Shown here in pieces: positions 61,901 to 64,000 of a DNA stretch of 64,000 bases. The stretch is from NCBI GenBank assembly GCA_963791145.1, contig CAWBRT010000007.1:124001-188000 (forward strand), given 5' to 3'. Numbering within the stretch: the first letter of the stretch is position 1; every line of letters starts with the position of its first letter. The position numbers and the translations under genes are program-made. Under the pieces are notes generated by a model. The model had not been told where the DNA came from, made no database searches, and saw only the letters and a list, made by a program, of their open reading frames with translations. The DNA comes from CAWBRT01 sp963791145. GTDB taxonomy: Bacteria; Acidobacteriota; Terriglobia; Terriglobales; Acidobacteriaceae.

Positions 61901-62271
61901 GCATCCCGTCCCTGGACGGCGGGCTGAATAACGCGGGCGGCAGCCGGATTCCGTCCATCTTTCCCAGGAACAGCTTCCGCTACCCGATGCTGGTGACGGT
62001 CGACCTGCGGCTCTCGCGCGCCTTTATGATCAACGAGCGGCAGCGGGTGCATGCGCTGGCGGAGGCCTTCAACCTGTTCAACCACAGGCAGGTCACGAAC
62101 CTGAACAACACGATGTTCTACATGAGCTCTCCGCCCGGGCCGGGCAAAGGGCCGTCACTGATTTACGAGAGCGGATCGGGCGGATATGCGCCCTTCCAGC
62201 AGGTCACGCAGGCGGGAAACGAAGCCTACCGCGAGCGCCAGATGCAGTTGGCGCTGAAGTACTCGTTCTAA
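58975..62271 (+). CDS. TonB-dependent receptor, Oar-like, with carboxypeptidase-regulatory-like domain
   Basis: 1098 residues from ATG 58975 after AGGAGG. A signal peptide (cleavage near residue 25) is followed by a CarboxypepD_reg-like beta-sandwich (about 33-115: GAIGGTVTDQSNAVVSGATVTILNPATG), a plug (about 195-270: EVDPAAVQEMQVISSNFSSEYGRAGGVINTVTKSGSN) and a long barrel with repeated Tyr/Phe-rich strands, ending in the outer-membrane terminal LALKYSF. This is the dominant TonB-receptor type in Acidobacteriota, taking up oligosaccharides, peptides or siderophores. No TonB box was identified. The following serine hydrolase gene may work on the same substrate. Confidence 0.88.
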   Translation: MRPAGGCRAVLALIPAVFAVSSMLALPPPAVPGAIGGTVTDQSNAVVSGATVTILNPATGAKETGATDGFGEFRIVVMPPGPYEITVEAPSFAAGRVSGVLVEAGRVNRLQIGLKPESIAETVQKAAEPPVVNGAQTEPVAKTGQEAISNPPIDSQGRTGFTLPGPEETREDYFDPTGLRRGFSGLLNNRSVDGGSTSQAFFSGERRRMRAAYEVDPAAVQEMQVISSNFSSEYGRAGGVINTVTKSGSNKLHGELFYFLRDNALGATNPLSKNYVASPAGDGSYVPASYKPEDRRQQFGGAWGGAIVRDKLFYFFDYAGQRRTFTGVGLPNTPDFLAPPSTTELGTLAANLGVSPTLAPTYFRQGLAFLKAETGPVPRRADQDTFFPKLDWIINNQNTFTASYNRLRWTAPGGLPTQATDAYGISSFGNDYVRTDMVMGRWTSRPTSHLSNEFRYQWARDFEFATSQTPSAAEQNPCAAMGISSANCQSLVTSFSTPGQARAPQFYVTSGGFAMGRPDILERAAYPNETRHQLSNITSWVRGHHRLKFGVDVIRNNDVLNNLYQGGGSYSYGDRVAFISDLLATVYGINGAPVQSAAQNKYSTYSQAFGASAIAYHTWDFAGFIQDDWKLTRRLTLNFGLRYDFEKLPAPQFVNPAVWQTGHVPSDKNNFGPRLGFAWDVFGDGKTALRGGYGLFYGRINNGLLGSAMLQSGGPGSQVTYTLSPRATLGTSACAPVFPAVLSAAPANPACGNPDIAFLAPNLQNPQIHQFGLTLEREIARHTMVSIGYLGTLGRQLPTFIDTNLDPASVKNVTYTFSNGTPLPNTTSLTVPVYTARLNNAFGQMVAVTSSVNSSYNAMVLRLNRRMTNGLQVLMSYTWSHALDSGQNQQTLASTTSRVYDPYYRALDYGTSDYDIRQRFAASIVWQPRYFRDSGGLRKSLLNGWTVAPIVQVSTGKPYSEYISGDVYNYVAATSGIPSLDGGLNNAGGSRIPSIFPRNSFRYPMLVTVDLRLSRAFMINERQRVHALAEAFNLFNHRQVTNLNNTMFYMSSPPGPGKGPSLIYESGSGGYAPFQQVTQAGNEAYRERQMQLALKYSF

Positions 62272-62301
62272 AAAGCTGGGCACTTCCGCTGGCTGAAGAT
62301 T

Positions 62302-63552
62302 ATGGCCGGCATGGCCGATAATCACAGAATGAGCCGAAAATCATTCGCAGTTGCCGGAATCCTCGCGCTTGCCATCTTCGCCTGCCCTGGCAGCGCCGCC
62401 ACGAAGTATTCGAAACGGGCGAAAGTTCAAAAACCGCCGGAGTTAGTGAAGCTGGAAAAAGCAGTCGCTGCGCAGTGGTCCGATTACAAGACTCAGCACG
62501 GCATTCCGGCGGGCGGGCTGGCCGTTTATGTCGCAACTCCCGAGGGCAACTACTTTGCTTCTTCCGGAATGGCTCCCGGCAACGGTCCTGACACGCACTT
62601 CCGCGTGGCCAGCATTACAAAAACGTTCACCGCCGCGGCCATCATGCTGCTCAACCAGCAGGGGAAGCTGCGGATTGACGACACCATCGTTTCTCCCATG
62701 CCGGGACAATCGGCTCCTTACGTGCCGGATAGCGCGGAATTCAACATTCCTTACAAGAGCCGGATCACCATCCGGCAACTTCTGGCCCATACCGCCGGAG
62801 TCTTTGACGTAACCAATGAGGCTATTCCTGCGACCTGTCCTGTCCCCTACGCGAACAAGAATTATCCGCTGTACGTCATACAGGAGCTGCATGTACCGAA
62901 TCACCAGTTCACTCCCGAAGAGCTGGTGGGAGTGGTTGCCAAGTGCCAGCTCAGCTACTTTGCTCCGGCAAGCGGTCATCATTACTCGAACACCGGATAC
63001 TCGCTGCTGGCTATCATCATCCAGCAGGTGTCCGGAATGTCCTACGACCAGTTCATCCTGCAGAACCTGATCGCACCGAACGGGCTTTCCACCACCTCGG
63101 TTCCCATGCTGGCGACCGACCAGAGCCTGCCATCGCCCTACGCTTCCGGCTATGTCTACGAGGGCGGCGCGGTGACGGACGTGACGCGCAGCAACATGTC
63201 CATGAACATCGCCGAAGGAAACATTGTCTCCACTCCGGCCGACCTGGCGCGGTGGATTCGCAGGCTCCTCCGGGGCGAGGCGGGTCCGAACGCAGCCTCG
63301 GTCGCGGACATGATGACGCCGACGCCGCAGAGCGGCAACCGCTACGGCTTGGGATTGATCTCCGCGCCGGGGCTGGGCTATGGCCACAACGGAGCGCACG
63401 AAGGCTATATGGCATACATGCTCTACGACCCAAGCGTCGATGTCGCGGTCATCGTCTACATCAGCGTGTGGGATGTGAAGAACCTGATGACCGACGAGGC
63501 CGCCCTTCTCCTGCAAATGGTGAGCGAGGCAAGAGCAGCCGCGGGATACTGA
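62302..63552 (+). CDS. serine beta-lactamase-like hydrolase (class C/D-alanyl-D-alanine carboxypeptidase family)
   Basis: 416 residues (ATG 62302, or 62329 as the start of a basic signal peptide SRKSFAVAGILALAIF). The penicillin-binding fold is shown by FRVASITKTFTAAAIM (SxxK serine in SITK), YSNTGYSLL (YxN) and YGHNGAHEGYM (HxG in place of KTG), as in esterase-like EstB and D-aminopeptidase members. RITIRQLLAHTAGV is the usual block after it. Periplasmic or secreted. Hydrolyses a D-amino-acid peptide, ester or lactam; the exact substrate is unknown. It begins 30 bp after the receptor gene, same strand. Confidence 0.85.
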   Translation: MAGMADNHRMSRKSFAVAGILALAIFACPGSAATKYSKRAKVQKPPELVKLEKAVAAQWSDYKTQHGIPAGGLAVYVATPEGNYFASSGMAPGNGPDTHFRVASITKTFTAAAIMLLNQQGKLRIDDTIVSPMPGQSAPYVPDSAEFNIPYKSRITIRQLLAHTAGVFDVTNEAIPATCPVPYANKNYPLYVIQELHVPNHQFTPEELVGVVAKCQLSYFAPASGHHYSNTGYSLLAIIIQQVSGMSYDQFILQNLIAPNGLSTTSVPMLATDQSLPSPYASGYVYEGGAVTDVTRSNMSMNIAEGNIVSTPADLARWIRRLLRGEAGPNAASVADMMTPTPQSGNRYGLGLISAPGLGYGHNGAHEGYMAYMLYDPSVDVAVIVYISVWDVKNLMTDEAALLLQMVSEARAAAGY

Positions 63553-63674
63553 CCGGCGGAACGGCAACTCCGGAAGTGCAATCGTGATCCGGCAGAGCTA
63601 GCGTATTACCGCTTCAAGGCAGGCTGTACTCGTTCCAGTTCCTTGCCGTATTTGACTGAATTCGCTGCCGCGGC

Positions 63675-64000
63675 TCAGCGGCCGACGCCGAGATCGTTGC
63701 GGACGATTTTGCCGCCTTTCATGACGAACTTAACGCGTCCCAGTTCGCTGATATCTTTCAGCGGATCGCCGGCGACGGCTACGAGGTCGGCATACTTTCC
63801 TTTTTCGAGCGAGCCAACCCGGTCCTGCCAGCCCATCATTTCCGCCGTGACCAACGTGGCGGACTGTATCGCCTGAGCCGCGGTCATGCCATGGCTGGCC
63901 ATCCACTCGAGCTGCATCGATCTGCGCGCCGTGCTTATAAGGATGACCGTCGGCACCGCTGCCGAAGGCAATCTTCACCCCGCGGGCCAGCGCCATGCGG
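63675..64000 (-). pseudogene. amidohydrolase C-terminal end, frameshifted and cut by the window edge
   Basis: The gene enters from beyond the right edge. The first frame seen reads RMALARGVKIAFGSGADGHPYKHGAQ, with the late metal-binding Asp of the amidohydrolase (imidazolonepropionase-like) barrel. Near 63925 it changes frame and continues SMQLEWMASHGMTAAQAIQSATLVTAEMMGWQD, then GSLEKGKYADLVAVAGDPLKDI, the usual C-terminal block, ending at TGA 63675. The substrate cannot be inferred from the fragment. Its convergent neighbour is the serine hydrolase gene. Confidence 0.8.

Overview
The window looks like a chromosomal stretch of an Acidobacteriota bacterium (inference). GC is high (roughly 60-65%). 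The supporting signs are a ~1100-residue TonB-dependent receptor with an N-terminal carboxypeptidase-regulatory-like domain (Oar type), several PilZ proteins, a DUF4136 protein, DUF362 proteins next to a NapH-like polyferredoxin, a sortase in an apparently Gram-negative genome, and many dispersed palindromic repeats. No rRNA, replication origin, CRISPR array or prophage is visible.

Layout. 0-3.8 kb: MFS transporter, an AhpD-like gene with an in-frame TGA that is a strong selenocysteine candidate, a C-terminally anchored exported protein and a class D-like sortase. 3.9-5.2 kb: IS1182-type element, copy 1. 5.3-13.9 kb: SET-domain protein, PilZ-REC-PilZ regulator, YdcF-like protein, coiled-coil membrane protein, ABM monooxygenase, secreted esterase, a candidate structured ncRNA with its own terminator, hpt and a secreted adenosine deaminase. 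14-17.9 kb: IS110-type element, deoxyribosyltransferase-like protein, sirtuin and DJ-1/PfpI protein. 18.2-27.4 kb: histidine operon, with a His-rich leader peptide and attenuator, then hisI-G-D-C-B, a low-GC gene, IS1182 copy 2, then hisH-F-A. 27.5-34.4 kb: a HEPN protein, a metallophosphoesterase, a badly fragmented 2-oxoglutarate dehydrogenase E1 gene and msrP-msrQ. 34.7-47.8 kb: mostly signalling genes (zinc-ribbon/Sel1 protein, GGDEF-EAL, response regulator, degenerate GGDEF-PilZ, PilZ-GAF) and one CAU tRNA. 48.5-52.8 kb: polyferredoxin, DUF6599-like and two DUF362 genes. 53-64 kb: second MFS transporter, NarL-type pseudo-receiver regulator, glgP, TonB-dependent receptor, serine hydrolase and the end of an amidohydrolase gene.

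Two themes stand out. First, RNA-level biology: a CxxU selenoprotein candidate with a bacterial SECIS-like hairpin at the right distance, a textbook-style His attenuator, and an unassigned structured RNA. Second, layered repeats: a dispersed two-hairpin repeat acts as a landing pad. IS1182-type elements and a 107-bp MITE with the same ends sit in the loop of one hairpin (6-bp duplication CTTTAG), and a second MITE-like family sits in the loop of the other (4-bp duplication TTTA). At 47.8-48.2 kb both insertions lie inside one 136-bp repeat unit, and the lengths add up to within 1 bp.

About fourteen genes carry single-base frameshifts, nearly all after 21 kb, often with full family similarity continuing in another frame. 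This pattern suggests consensus errors in the assembly more than mass gene decay; affected genes are given as whole loci with approximate shift positions.
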